A DNA stretch of 6,773 nt from Oscillospiraceae bacterium. Lineage in GTDB: Bacteria > Bacillota_A > Clostridia > Oscillospirales > Oscillospiraceae. Made by a program: the position numbers and the translations under genes. A model generated the notes under the pieces. It made no database searches. It saw only the letters and a program-made list of their open reading frames with translations, and was not told the origin of the DNA. The stretch spans positions 1-6,773 of the forward strand of contig JAGBEM010000108.1 of assembly GCA_017936985.1 (NCBI GenBank). Direction: 5' to 3'. Shown here one piece after another: positions 1 through 5,587 of this stretch (its first letter is position 1; every line of letters begins with the position of its first letter).

Positions 1-370
1 AGGGATTTCCTTTCTCGTCCCGGTAGCTGGTCAGTTCATTCTGCCACTTCCGAATGTCGGTGGGCTTAATATCGTTCAGCGGGATCTTACCGAAAAACGG
101 TGTGATCTTCTGATCAATCAAAAACTTCTTGTTGGCTACCGTTCCCGGCTTCAGCCGTTTTTCCATGTCCTTCATATACAGTTCAATGAAGTCTTTGAAG
201 GTCATACCCAAGCTGCCGGTGGCTTGATTCAGAAATTCCTTTTCCCATTCCAATGCTTCTTTCTTAGTATTGAAACCTCTTTTCTTTTTATGATGTTCCT
301 CGCCTTTCCAGTCCTTGACTCGAAGCTGGGACATCCACTTGCCGGTTTTCTTATCCTTAGTTACTGACAT
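1..370 (-). CDS. Tyrosine-recombinase integrase, N-terminal part (runs off left edge)
   Basis: This is the first 123 codons of a site-specific integrase of the Tn916/phage type; the rest lies beyond base 1. Residues about 1-50 (start MSVTKDKKTGKW, then KKRGFNTKKEALEWEKEF) resemble the small arm-type DNA-binding domain of such integrases. Residues about 56-113 (MTFKDFIELYMKDMEKRLKPGT, ending DIKPTDIRKWQNEL) match the SAM-like core-binding domain. The catalytic domain with its R-H-R-Y residues is not in the window, so activity cannot be judged. The ATG at 368-370 is supported by AAAGGAG, read on the minus strand, at 376-382. It diverges from mobilisation debris on the other strand, which fits an integrative element or its remnant. 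Family assignment is by motif recognition and is firm; which element it belongs to is unknown. Confidence 0.88.
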   Translation of the reverse strand, partial: MSVTKDKKTGKWMSQLRVKDWKGEEHHKKKRGFNTKKEALEWEKEFLNQATGSLGMTFKDFIELYMKDMEKRLKPGTVANKKFLIDQKITPFFGKIPLNDIKPTDIRKWQNELTSYRDEKGNP

Positions 371-375
371 TTATG

Positions 376-382
376 CTCCTTT
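376..382 (-). promoter_or_regulatory. Ribosome binding site of the integrase
   Basis: AAAGGAG on the minus strand lies five bases before the integrase ATG and fixes its start. A second purine-rich AAAAAGGAGG lies farther upstream at about 402-411 with no start codon at suitable distance. It may be a leftover of a lost upstream gene. Confidence 0.7.
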
Positions 383-414
383 CTTCTGTTCTCGCCCTTA
401 ATCCTCCTTTTTAG

Positions 415-606
415 GATAGCTATTGGGGTGCTAAAGATTTTGCCGACCGAGCAAAAGAAGAAAATCAGCAGTTACGATCCGATCTAAAGGATTATGGTAT
501 TCTCCGCAAATTCCTGGGACCTGCGAAGACAGATGAACTCATCCAACAAGCCAAAGAAGCTGATGCTACCAAGCATCAGCGCAGAAGTTATGACAGAGGG
601 CGATAA
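415..606 (+). pseudogene. Relaxase-like C-terminal remnant (MobA/MobL-type tail)
   Basis: An open frame of 63 codons begins directly after an in-frame TAG at 412-414, has no usable start codon or ribosome site, and ends with TAA at 604-606. The peptide (start DSYWGAKDFADRAKEENQQL, then DLKDYGILRKFLG, ending QRRSYDRGR) is highly charged and coiled-coil-like. It resembles the tails of mobilisation relaxases of the MobA/MobL kind in Clostridia. The nickase domain is absent, so this is the 3' end of a gene whose front was deleted, with the break lying between the integrase ribosome site and base 415. The family is assigned from memory of similar tails and is tentative; that it is a truncated, non-functional remnant is much surer. 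Confidence 0.55.
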
Positions 607-936
607 TTTACAAGAGCTGAGAAAAAATCTACAATTTATGAGGATTTTTATGAGAACAGGACTTACCAAGAAGCAGAAAGTCACCGAGGTATATTACAAT
701 GCCAAAGACCCCATCGCAGAGGTCTCCACCCACGATACCAAGCAAAAAAGCGGCTGCTGGCCTATGCAGCCCAATTCCCGGAACTGTGCCAGCAGACTGA
801 TGATGACGAGTAAGGCGGCCTGCGGTTTGAGATTGACAAAAGCAGAATCAGCATACGACTAACTGCACCGTATAGCGAGGAACGCAGGAACGTTGCCAGT
901 AAGCTGGTAATGGAAACAAATATATTCATAAATTAA
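590..936 (+). pseudogene. Broken small mobile-element-associated gene (frameshift plus stop)
   Basis: The start ATG at 590 overlaps the end of the relaxase-like tail, a usual arrangement in a mobilisation operon. The first frame reads MTEGDNLQELRKNLQFMRIF, then TGLTKKQKVTEVYYNAKDPIAEV, up to a run of six A at 744-749. There the sensible reading jumps by one base into KRLLAYAAQFPELCQQTDDDE, hits TAA at 811-813, and continues in that same frame as GGLRFEIDKSRISIRLTAPYSEERR to the TAA at 934-936. One missing A and one nonsense codon therefore explain the whole frame. Without the frameshift the first frame runs on to 862 as a meaningless tail. The intact protein would be about 115 residues. I recognise it as a small protein of clostridial integrative elements but cannot give it a function. 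Confidence 0.6.
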
Positions 937-1001
937 GAGGGATTAAAGTATATGCAATTTCCAAAAAATACCTTCCAGTAACTAGGTACTTGCAAAGAAA
1001 T

Positions 1002-1063
1002 ATGTTTACAAAATCAAGAAAGTCATATGTTTATAAGTTTGAAACATGTTTCACAAAATCAGA
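1002..1063 (+). repeat. Degenerate direct repeat, ATGTTT(C)ACAAAATCA type
   Basis: Bases 1002-1019 (ATGTTTACAAAATCAAGA) and 1046-1063 (ATGTTTCACAAAATCAGA) are near-identical apart from single-base insertions and deletions, 44 bases apart. A third, partial copy (ATGTTTATAA) starts at 1027. The second copy overlaps the right half of the palindrome at 1040-1053. The spacing is roughly four helical turns, so the copies could be regulator sites on one DNA face. AT-rich DNA produces such matches easily, so the functional reading is only a suggestion. Confidence 0.4.
1040..1053. promoter_or_regulatory. 14-bp perfect palindrome, candidate operator
   Basis: TGAAACATGTTTCA is a perfect inverted repeat. 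Its TGAAA/TTTCA arms resemble operators of LacI/GalR-family sugar regulators and catabolite (cre) sites (TGNAANCGNTNNCA), but the central CG is replaced by AT. It lies about 145 bases upstream of the predicted start of transcription, a position better suited to activation or looping than to blocking polymerase. No regulator gene is in the window. Confidence 0.4.
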
Positions 1064-1161
1064 TTGTTGAAATAGTCAAAGAAGATAATAGTGGTCACTT
1101 CAAAAATCAAACATTGAATATATCCAAATAAATATACATCACGCAAAAGCAACAAAAACTC

Positions 1162-1190
1162 TTTACTTTTTTGGAAAAAAATGCTACACT
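1162..1190 (+). promoter_or_regulatory. Extended -10 promoter of the mgl operon
   Basis: TTTACT at 1162-1167 as -35 and TACACT at 1185-1190 as -10 are separated by exactly 17 bases, and TGC directly before the -10 gives the extended -10 element TGN. Transcription would start near 1197, leaving a leader of about 50 bases before mglB. The spacer contains TTTTTTGGAAAAAA, a nearly symmetric A/T tract that may bend the DNA. This is the only convincing promoter in front of the operon. Confidence 0.65.
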
Positions 1191-1203
1191 AATTATGGAT
1201 ATC

Positions 1204-1218
1204 GGCAGTAAAACTGCC
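1204..1218 (+). promoter_or_regulatory. Leader hairpin or operator palindrome
   Basis: GGCAGT-AAA-ACTGCC forms a 6-bp stem about eight bases after the predicted transcription start. It could stabilise the 5' end of the message or, as DNA, be a repressor operator overlapping the start of transcription. It is followed by AT-rich sequence rather than a clear U-tract, so it is not called a terminator. Confidence 0.4.
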
Positions 1219-1230
1219 TATAAAATTTTT

Positions 1231-1237
1231 GAGGAGG
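1231..1237 (+). promoter_or_regulatory. Ribosome binding site of mglB
   Basis: GAGGAGG lies nine bases before the ATG at 1247. It rules out the in-frame TTG at 1229, which overlaps this site and would put extra residues in front of the signal peptide. Confidence 0.8.
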
Positions 1238-1246
1238 AACTACCCC

Positions 1247-2350
1247 ATGAAAAAAATTCTTGCACTGGCCCTGACACTCATCATGGTTTTCTCCATGGTT
1301 GCCTGCGGCAGCACCAAGAAAGCCGATGAAGCCAAGGGTCCCCAGGTTACTGTGTTCTGGTATGACGAGTCTGACGTTTACCTGAGCTCCGTTCGTACTG
1401 CTCTGAATGCAGAGCTGGACAAGCTGGGCATCAAGTATGACAACCAGTTTGCAGCTAACGATCAGGCTAAGCAGCTGGACCAGGTCAAGACCGCTATCGC
1501 TGGCGGCTCCAACCTGCTGATCGTCAACGTTGTTACTTCCGGTTCTCCCGACGCTGCTAAGGAAATCCTGGCGGCTGCTGGCGACATCCCCGTCATCTTC
1601 TTCAACCGTGCTATCGGCACCGACGGCTCCGACGTTGCTGTTCTGGCTGACGCAGCTAACGCTTGCTTCATCGGTACCGACGCTCCCGAGGCTGGCCACA
1701 TGCAGGGCAAGATGATCGGTGACTACCTGGTTGCTAACTACGACGCTGTTGACCTGAACGGCGACGGCACCATCTCCTACGCAATGATGAAGGGCGACGA
1801 GGCCAACATCGAGGCTATCTACCGTACCCAGTACGGCGTTGAGGACGCAAATGCTGTTCTGACCGCTGCTGGCAAGTCCGCTCTGGCTTACTTCGACGCT
1901 GCTAACCCCGACTGCTACCAGGTTGACCTGGGTGGCGCATGGTCCGCAGCTGCAGCCAAGGACTACATGGACACCAACTTCGTTTCCTTCAACGAGGATG
2001 CCGGCAACATGATCGAGCTGGTTATCTGCAACAACGACGGTATGGCTGAAGGCGTTATCGCTTCTCTGCAGGAGAAGGGCTACAATGTCGCTGGCGCACA
2101 TGTTGTTCCCGTCTTTGGCGTTGACGCAACTGACAACGCTAAGGCTCTGATCGCTGACGGCGCTATGACCGGTACCGTTAAGCAGGATGCTGACGGCATG
2201 GCTGCTGCTATCTCTCAGACCGCTGCTGCTGTTGCTGAGGGCAAGGCTCCCGCTGAAGCTCTGGGCGGCCTGTCCGATGCTCGCTTCACCATCGCTGGCG
2301 ACTGCGCTTCCAAGCTGTTCGTTGCATACGCACCCTACACCGGCGAATAA
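1247..2350 (+). CDS. mglB: Galactose/methyl-galactoside ABC transporter, substrate-binding lipoprotein
   Basis: This 367-residue protein captures the sugar outside the membrane and delivers it to MglA/MglC. Residues 1-20 are a lipoprotein signal ending in a lipobox with Cys20 (SMVAC), followed by a short linker and a periplasmic-binding-protein fold of the galactose/ribose type. Compared with my recollection of E. coli MglB, several landmarks are kept: Asn120 (VIFFNR), Arg193, Trp232, Asn263 (CNND) and Asp293 (VFGVDA). The EF-hand-like calcium loop DLNGDGTIS at 169-177 and its partner Glu257 are also kept. Other sugar contacts differ: the His and Asp near 187-189 are replaced by Asn and Glu, and the late Asn by Gln313. 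The ligand may thus be galactose, glucose or a related hexoside. Codon use is strongly biased, fitting high expression. It is first in the operon, and the galactokinase downstream supports galactose. Confidence 0.92.
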   Translation: MKKILALALTLIMVFSMVACGSTKKADEAKGPQVTVFWYDESDVYLSSVRTALNAELDKLGIKYDNQFAANDQAKQLDQVKTAIAGGSNLLIVNVVTSGSPDAAKEILAAAGDIPVIFFNRAIGTDGSDVAVLADAANACFIGTDAPEAGHMQGKMIGDYLVANYDAVDLNGDGTISYAMMKGDEANIEAIYRTQYGVEDANAVLTAAGKSALAYFDAANPDCYQVDLGGAWSAAAAKDYMDTNFVSFNEDAGNMIELVICNNDGMAEGVIASLQEKGYNVAGAHVVPVFGVDATDNAKALIADGAMTGTVKQDADGMAAAISQTAAAVAEGKAPAEALGGLSDARFTIAGDCASKLFVAYAPYTGE

Positions 2351-2370
2351 TTACATATCCAAGCAAGTTT

Positions 2371-2400
2371 AGGCAGCTGCCGCTTCGGCGGCAGCTGCCT
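2371..2400 (+). promoter_or_regulatory. 13-bp UUCG hairpin between mglB and mglA
   Basis: AGGCAGCTGCCGC pairs perfectly with GCGGCAGCTGCCT across a TTCG loop closed by C-G, the classic extra-stable tetraloop. The next bases are GTCATAAT, so the U-tract of an intrinsic terminator is lacking. Placed 20 bases after the mglB stop, it most likely protects the 3' end of an mglB message from exonucleases or partly stops transcription. Either would yield more binding protein than ATPase and permease. That role is known for such hairpins in other binding-protein operons and is inferred here. Confidence 0.75.
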
Positions 2401-2425
2401 GTCATAATCTTCCGGCAGGATGCTT

Positions 2426-2487
2426 CGGCAGAGAGCGGCAAATGCCGCTACGGTAGATATGGCAGCGTTGTTTGCCGTTCTCTGTCG
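2426..2487 (+). promoter_or_regulatory. 17-bp long-range RNA helix with a competing inner hairpin
   Basis: Bases 2426-2442 can pair with 2471-2487 over 17 consecutive positions, 15 of them Watson-Crick and two G-U. The 28-base loop can itself form a TGCC/GGCA stem (2443-2446 with 2461-2464). The left arm also takes part in a separate 6-bp hairpin at 2434-2449 (AGCGGC-AAAT-GCCGCT), which cannot coexist with the long helix. The structure ends about 34 bases before the mglA ribosome site. It may be a processing site, a stabiliser or a switch; I do not recognise it as a known riboswitch class. Confidence 0.5.
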
Positions 2488-2520
2488 CCTGTTTCAGCAT
2501 ACTGTTTCAATCATTAAGCA

Positions 2521-2527
2521 AGGGAGG
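2521..2527 (+). promoter_or_regulatory. Ribosome binding site of mglA
   Basis: AGGGAGG lies ten bases before the ATG at 2538 and selects that start over upstream in-frame TTG/GTG codons, which fall inside the structured intergenic RNA. Confidence 0.75.
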
Positions 2528-2537
2528 AAAAGCAAGT

Positions 2538-4037
2538 ATGGAGCAGAATCTTCTGCTGAAAATGACTGGTATTACCAAAACTTTCCCCGGTGTCAAAGCT
2601 CTGGACGGTGTCAACTTCGAACTGAAGAGAGGAACTGTCCATGCCCTCATGGGTGAAAACGGTGCCGGCAAGTCCACGCTGATGAAGTGCCTGTTTGGTA
2701 TCTACGCCAAAGACGGCGGTCAGATTTTCCTGGATGGCAAGGAAGTCGACTTCAAGAGCAGTAAGGAAGCTTTGGACAATGGTGTTGCTATGGTCCATCA
2801 GGAACTGAACCAGGCTCTGAAGCGCAGCGTTATGGACAACATTTGGCTGGGCCGCTACCCCAAGGTGGCAGGTATCGCAGTCAACGAAAAGAAAATGTAC
2901 AAAGACACGATGGCTGTCTTTGAAGAGCTGGGCATCAACGTGGATCCCCATCGTATTATGAGCACTATGCCCGTTTCTCAGCGCCAGATGGTGGAAATTG
3001 CCAAGGCAGTTTCTTACAATTCCAAGGTTATCGTCTTTGACGAACCTACCTCTTCTTTGACCGAAGAGGAAGTCGAGCACCTGTTCCAGATTATCAATAT
3101 GCTCCGTGACCGTGGTGTTGGCATCATTTATATCTCCCACAAGATGGCTGAGATCAAGCGCATCTCCGACTACATTACTGTCATGCGTGACGGCCAGTGG
3201 GTCGCAACCGAGCGTTCCGAGGATTTGGAAATGGCGGATATTATCCGCTTGATGGTTGGTCGTGAGCTGACCAATCAGTTCCCCCCCAAGACCAATACTC
3301 CCGGTGAAGTCTATCTGGAAGTGGAGAACATCACCGGCATGTACAACCAGCTGAAGGATGTTTCCTTCCATGCCCGTAAGGGTGAGATCCTGGGTCTGGC
3401 AGGTCTGGACAGCTCCGGCCGTACCGAGACTCTGGAAAGCATCTTCGGCATTCGCACCCGAAAGAGTGGCAAGATCACGCTGGATGGCAAACCTTGCCCG
3501 AACCGCAACGCAAATGAGTCCATCAAGAACGGCTTTGCTCTGTTGACCGAAGAACGCCGTGCTACCGGTATTTTTGGTGTTCTGAGCATCCGTGAAAATA
3601 CGGTTATCTCCAGCCTTAAGCGTCATTTGCGTTTCGGCCTTTGGCTCAGCGACAAGTCCCAGCGTGAAGATACCCAGTACTATATTGATGCTATGCGTAC
3701 CAAGACTCCTACTCAGGAGACCAAGATCCGTAGTCTGTCTGGCGGTAACCAGCAGAAGGTTATTATCGGCCGCTGGCTGCTGACCGATCCCGATGTTCTG
3801 CTTCTGGACGAGCCTACCCGTGGTATCGACGTTGGTGCCAAGTATGAAATCTATCAGCTGATCCTGGATCTGGCAAATAAGGGTAAGACCGTTATTATGG
3901 TCTCCTCTGAAATGCCCGAGCTTCTGGGTGTTTGTGACCGCATCGTGGTTATGTCCGGCGGCCGTGTTGCCGGCGAGGTCGATGCCCGTAACACTACCCA
4001 GGAAGCAATCATGACCCTGGCTGCCAAGTATGTATAA
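2538..4037 (+). CDS. mglA: Galactose/methyl-galactoside import ATP-binding protein
   Basis: This 499-residue double-domain ATPase powers the importer; its length is close to the roughly 506 residues of E. coli MglA. In the first domain, Walker A is GENGAGKST (39-47), the Q-loop is Gln88, the signature is the family's unusual PVSQRQ (145-150), Walker B is VIVFDEP with Asp168 and Glu169, and the switch is His201 (YISHK). In the second domain, the Walker A lysine is replaced by Arg295 (GLDSSGRT), as is usual in sugar importers of this class. That domain has a full LSGGNQQK signature (400-407), Walker [12 protein letters not shown] and Ser457 where the switch histidine would be. The two sites are thus asymmetric, as in RbsA and XylG. 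It is preceded by 187 bases of structured intergenic sequence and followed by mglC after 14 bases. The RbsA/XylG relatives are close, so the substrate rests on mglB and galK. Confidence 0.93.
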   Translation: MEQNLLLKMTGITKTFPGVKALDGVNFELKRGTVHALMGENGAGKSTLMKCLFGIYAKDGGQIFLDGKEVDFKSSKEALDNGVAMVHQELNQALKRSVMDNIWLGRYPKVAGIAVNEKKMYKDTMAVFEELGINVDPHRIMSTMPVSQRQMVEIAKAVSYNSKVIVFDEPTSSLTEEEVEHLFQIINMLRDRGVGIIYISHKMAEIKRISDYITVMRDGQWVATERSEDLEMADIIRLMVGRELTNQFPPKTNTPGEVYLEVENITGMYNQLKDVSFHARKGEILGLAGLDSSGRTETLESIFGIRTRKSGKITLDGKPCPNRNANESIKNGFALLTEERRATGIFGVLSIRENTVISSLKRHLRFGLWLSDKSQREDTQYYIDAMRTKTPTQETKIRSLSGGNQQKVIIGRWLLTDPDVLLLDEPTRGIDVGAKYEIYQLILDLANKGKTVIMVSSEMPELLGVCDRIVVMSGGRVAGEVDARNTTQEAIMTLAAKYV

Positions 4038-4051
4038 GGAGGAGAAACAGT

Positions 4052-5134
4052 ATGAATAATCCTATTGCCACTCTGCAGCGCACTGCTGCTGAATATCGCC
4101 AGATGGACAAAAAGGATAAGCGCCGTTACGTAACTGACCAGATCCTGAATAATGCGCTGTACATCCTGATGATCATCTTCGTCATCTACACCGCAATTCA
4201 GAAGCCTAACTTTATGACCCTGGGCTCCTTTGCAAACCTGATTATCCAGGTTGCTGCATACCTGCCCATGGCTTTGGGTATTGCCGGCTGTATCGTTCTG
4301 ACCGGTACCGACCTGTCCGCAGGCCGTATCTCCGGTTTGACCGCAGCAATCGCCGGTGTGTTCCTGCAGAAGAGCGATTTTGTCAACAAAATGTTCCAGA
4401 ACCTGCCTGCTGTCAATGGCTGGTGGATCGCTGTGACCCTGGTAACTGTCATGGCAGTTGGCGCTGTCATCGGCCTGGTCAACGGCTTCTTTGTTGCAAA
4501 GTTCAGCCTGCATCCCTTCATCGTCACCCTGTCCACCCAGCTGATCACCTACGGTATCATCCTGTGGTTCTTTGCTCTGAACGGCAACAACGGTCAGCCC
4601 ATTTCCGGTCTGAGCGATAAATACAAGATGTTTGTCAACGGCGAAATGTTCCGTTTGGGCAATGTGGCCGTTCCCAGATATGTGGCTTATGCAATCATCC
4701 TGGTTGCGCTGATGTGGTTCATCTGGAATAAGACCACCTTCGGTAAGAATATGTTTGCTGTCGGTTCCAATGCAGAAGCTGCAAAAGTTTCCGGTGTTAA
4801 CGTATTCTGGACCACCGTTCTGGTTCACACCCTGGCAGGCGCCATGTACGGCTACACCGGTTTCATTGAAGGCGCACGCAGCGGCTCCGTTGCTGCAGGT
4901 ACCGGTCTGAACGCAGAGTGCGACGCCATTGCGGCCTGCGTCATCGGCGGCGTTTCTTTCGTCGGTGGTACCGGTAAGATCAGCGGCATCATCCTGGGTG
5001 TCGTGGTTTTGCGTCTGATCTTCGTTGCGCTGACTATGCTGGGCGTTGATTCCTCCAGCCTGTACATCATCAAGGGCGCTATTATCCTCTGCGCTTGCTC
5101 TTTGGATATGCGTAAGTACCTGGTTAAGAAGTAA
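4052..5134 (+). CDS. mglC: Galactose/methyl-galactoside ABC transporter permease
   Basis: This 360-residue integral membrane protein forms the channel of the importer, probably as a homodimer driven by MglA. It has about nine to ten hydrophobic segments, for instance near 35-50, 62-83, 124-146, 151-176, 210-226, 251-272, 292-306, 311-331 and 336-350. Typical marks of the ribose/galactose permease family are TGTDLSAGRISGL (84-96) and the ATPase-contacting loop GSNAEAAKVSGVNV (238-251). A glycine-rich segment, ACVIGGVSFVGGTGKISG, lies at 295-312. The N-terminus carries about 30 charged cytoplasmic residues, making it somewhat longer than the 336 residues of E. coli MglC. GGAGGAG at 4038-4044, seven bases before the ATG, sets the start. 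Its TAA stop overlaps the ATG of the next gene (TAATG). Confidence 0.92.
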   Translation: MNNPIATLQRTAAEYRQMDKKDKRRYVTDQILNNALYILMIIFVIYTAIQKPNFMTLGSFANLIIQVAAYLPMALGIAGCIVLTGTDLSAGRISGLTAAIAGVFLQKSDFVNKMFQNLPAVNGWWIAVTLVTVMAVGAVIGLVNGFFVAKFSLHPFIVTLSTQLITYGIILWFFALNGNNGQPISGLSDKYKMFVNGEMFRLGNVAVPRYVAYAIILVALMWFIWNKTTFGKNMFAVGSNAEAAKVSGVNVFWTTVLVHTLAGAMYGYTGFIEGARSGSVAAGTGLNAECDAIAACVIGGVSFVGGTGKISGIILGVVVLRLIFVALTMLGVDSSSLYIIKGAIILCACSLDMRKYLVKK

Positions 5135-5514
5135 TGGACGAGATCCGGCAAACTTCCAATTCGGAAAACGAAGAGTCCCGAAAGCTGAAGGGCCTTTACA
5201 AGGGTGTCAATGTTTCGGTTAAAGCACTCAATATCGTCATTATTGCCTGTGTTTTACTGATCATTGTTCTTGTGGCTATGGATCTGCGGGATCCTGGACT
5301 CACCGTGTCGTTTGACTCCCTTGGGGGCAGTGATGTTGCATCCCAACAGCAAATGTACGGGGAACTGCTGCAGCTTCCGGATCCTCCTTCCCGAGAAGGC
5401 TATACCTTTACCGGCTGGTATAAAGATTATGCCTGCTTTGAGCCTTGGAATGATACCACGGATACCATTCAATCAGATATGACACTCTATGCAGGATGGC
5501 AGAAACTGCAATAA
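5134..5514 (+). CDS. Single-pass membrane protein with one InlB B-repeat, coupled to mglC
   Basis: This protein has 126 residues. Residues 1-31 are hydrophilic, with lysines and arginines near the membrane (RKLKGLYKGVNVSVK). Residues 32-49 form one hydrophobic helix (ALNIVIIACVLLIIVLVAM), and residues 57-122 form a Listeria-Bacteroides/InlB B-repeat: VSFDSLGGSDV, then PPSREGYTFTGWYKD, ending SDMTLYAGW. The charge pattern predicts the N-terminus inside and the repeat outside. Such repeats normally occur in tandem in large surface proteins; a lone copy on a short anchor is unusual. The ATG shares one base with the mglC stop and has no good ribosome site of its own, so translation should be coupled to mglC. 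It is the last gene before the terminator. Its function is unknown; a role in docking the binding protein or stabilising the permease is a guess. Confidence 0.85.
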   Translation: MDEIRQTSNSENEESRKLKGLYKGVNVSVKALNIVIIACVLLIIVLVAMDLRDPGLTVSFDSLGGSDVASQQQMYGELLQLPDPPSREGYTFTGWYKDYACFEPWNDTTDTIQSDMTLYAGWQKLQ

Positions 5515-5527
5515 CCTGTACCGTTAC

Positions 5528-5560
5528 AGAACCGCCTGCCCCCACAGGCGGTTCTTTTTT
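5528..5560 (+). terminator. Intrinsic terminator of the mgl operon
   Basis: AGAACCGCCTG (5528-5538) pairs perfectly over 11 bases with CAGGCGGTTCT (5545-5555) across a CCCCCA loop, and the stem runs straight into a T-tract ending at 5560. It starts 13 bases after the stop of the InlB-repeat gene. A weaker stem, CTGTA/TACAG at 5516-5529, overlaps its left edge and cannot form fully at the same time. Confidence 0.9.
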
Positions 5561-5573
5561 AGTTTTATTTTTC

Positions 5574-5580
5574 AAGGAGG
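5574..5580 (+). promoter_or_regulatory. Ribosome binding site of galK
   Basis: AAGGAGG stands seven bases before the ATG at 5588. The nearer ATG at 5581 directly abuts this site and is followed at once by TGA, so it is not the start. Confidence 0.8.
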
Positions 5581-5587
5581 ATGTGAA

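Larger units (their letters stand above)
937..1161. other. AT-rich gene-free region, possible edge of the mobile-element debris
   Basis: No coding frame with a ribosome site is visible here. The stretch is markedly richer in A and T than the operon to its right and contains the ATGTTT-type repeats and the palindrome listed separately. Since mobilisation debris lies to the left and an intact sugar operon to the right, the boundary between element and chromosome probably falls in this region. No attachment-site duplication can be identified from one end alone. Confidence 0.4.

Noticed and set aside
494..589. Coding extension upstream of the small broken gene in the same frame
   Set aside because: This part is the out-of-frame reading of the relaxase-like tail; the family-like sequence begins at the ATG at 590.
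743..751. Programmed -1 frameshifting at the run of six A
   Set aside because: The shifted frame ends after about 20 codons at TAA 811-813, yet sensible sequence continues past it. The zero-frame codons (CAA AAA AGC) are also not a standard slippery heptamer. Decay explains both defects.
937..1161. CRISPR-like or attachment-site repeat array
   Set aside because: Only two near-identical copies and one partial copy occur, with uneven spacing and AT-rich composition; no second attachment copy is in the window.
1229..1246. TTG start six codons upstream for mglB
   Set aside because: It overlaps the ribosome site and would add residues ahead of a typical lipoprotein signal peptide.
1193..2101. 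Long antisense open frame of about 300 codons opposite mglB
   Set aside because: It mirrors the strongly biased codons of mglB, has no ribosome site and no recognisable domain.
2371..2400. Intrinsic terminator after mglB
   Set aside because: The stem is strong but no T-run follows, and no promoter is visible before mglA, so full termination would silence the importer.
2472..2537. Upstream extension of mglA from an in-frame TTG
   Set aside because: The extra residues fall in the structured intergenic RNA, lack a ribosome site and are not part of the ATPase family; AGGGAGG supports the ATG at 2538.
2514..3626. Long antisense open frame opposite mglA
   Set aside because: It is a shadow of mglA codon bias; its peptide has no family features and no start signal.
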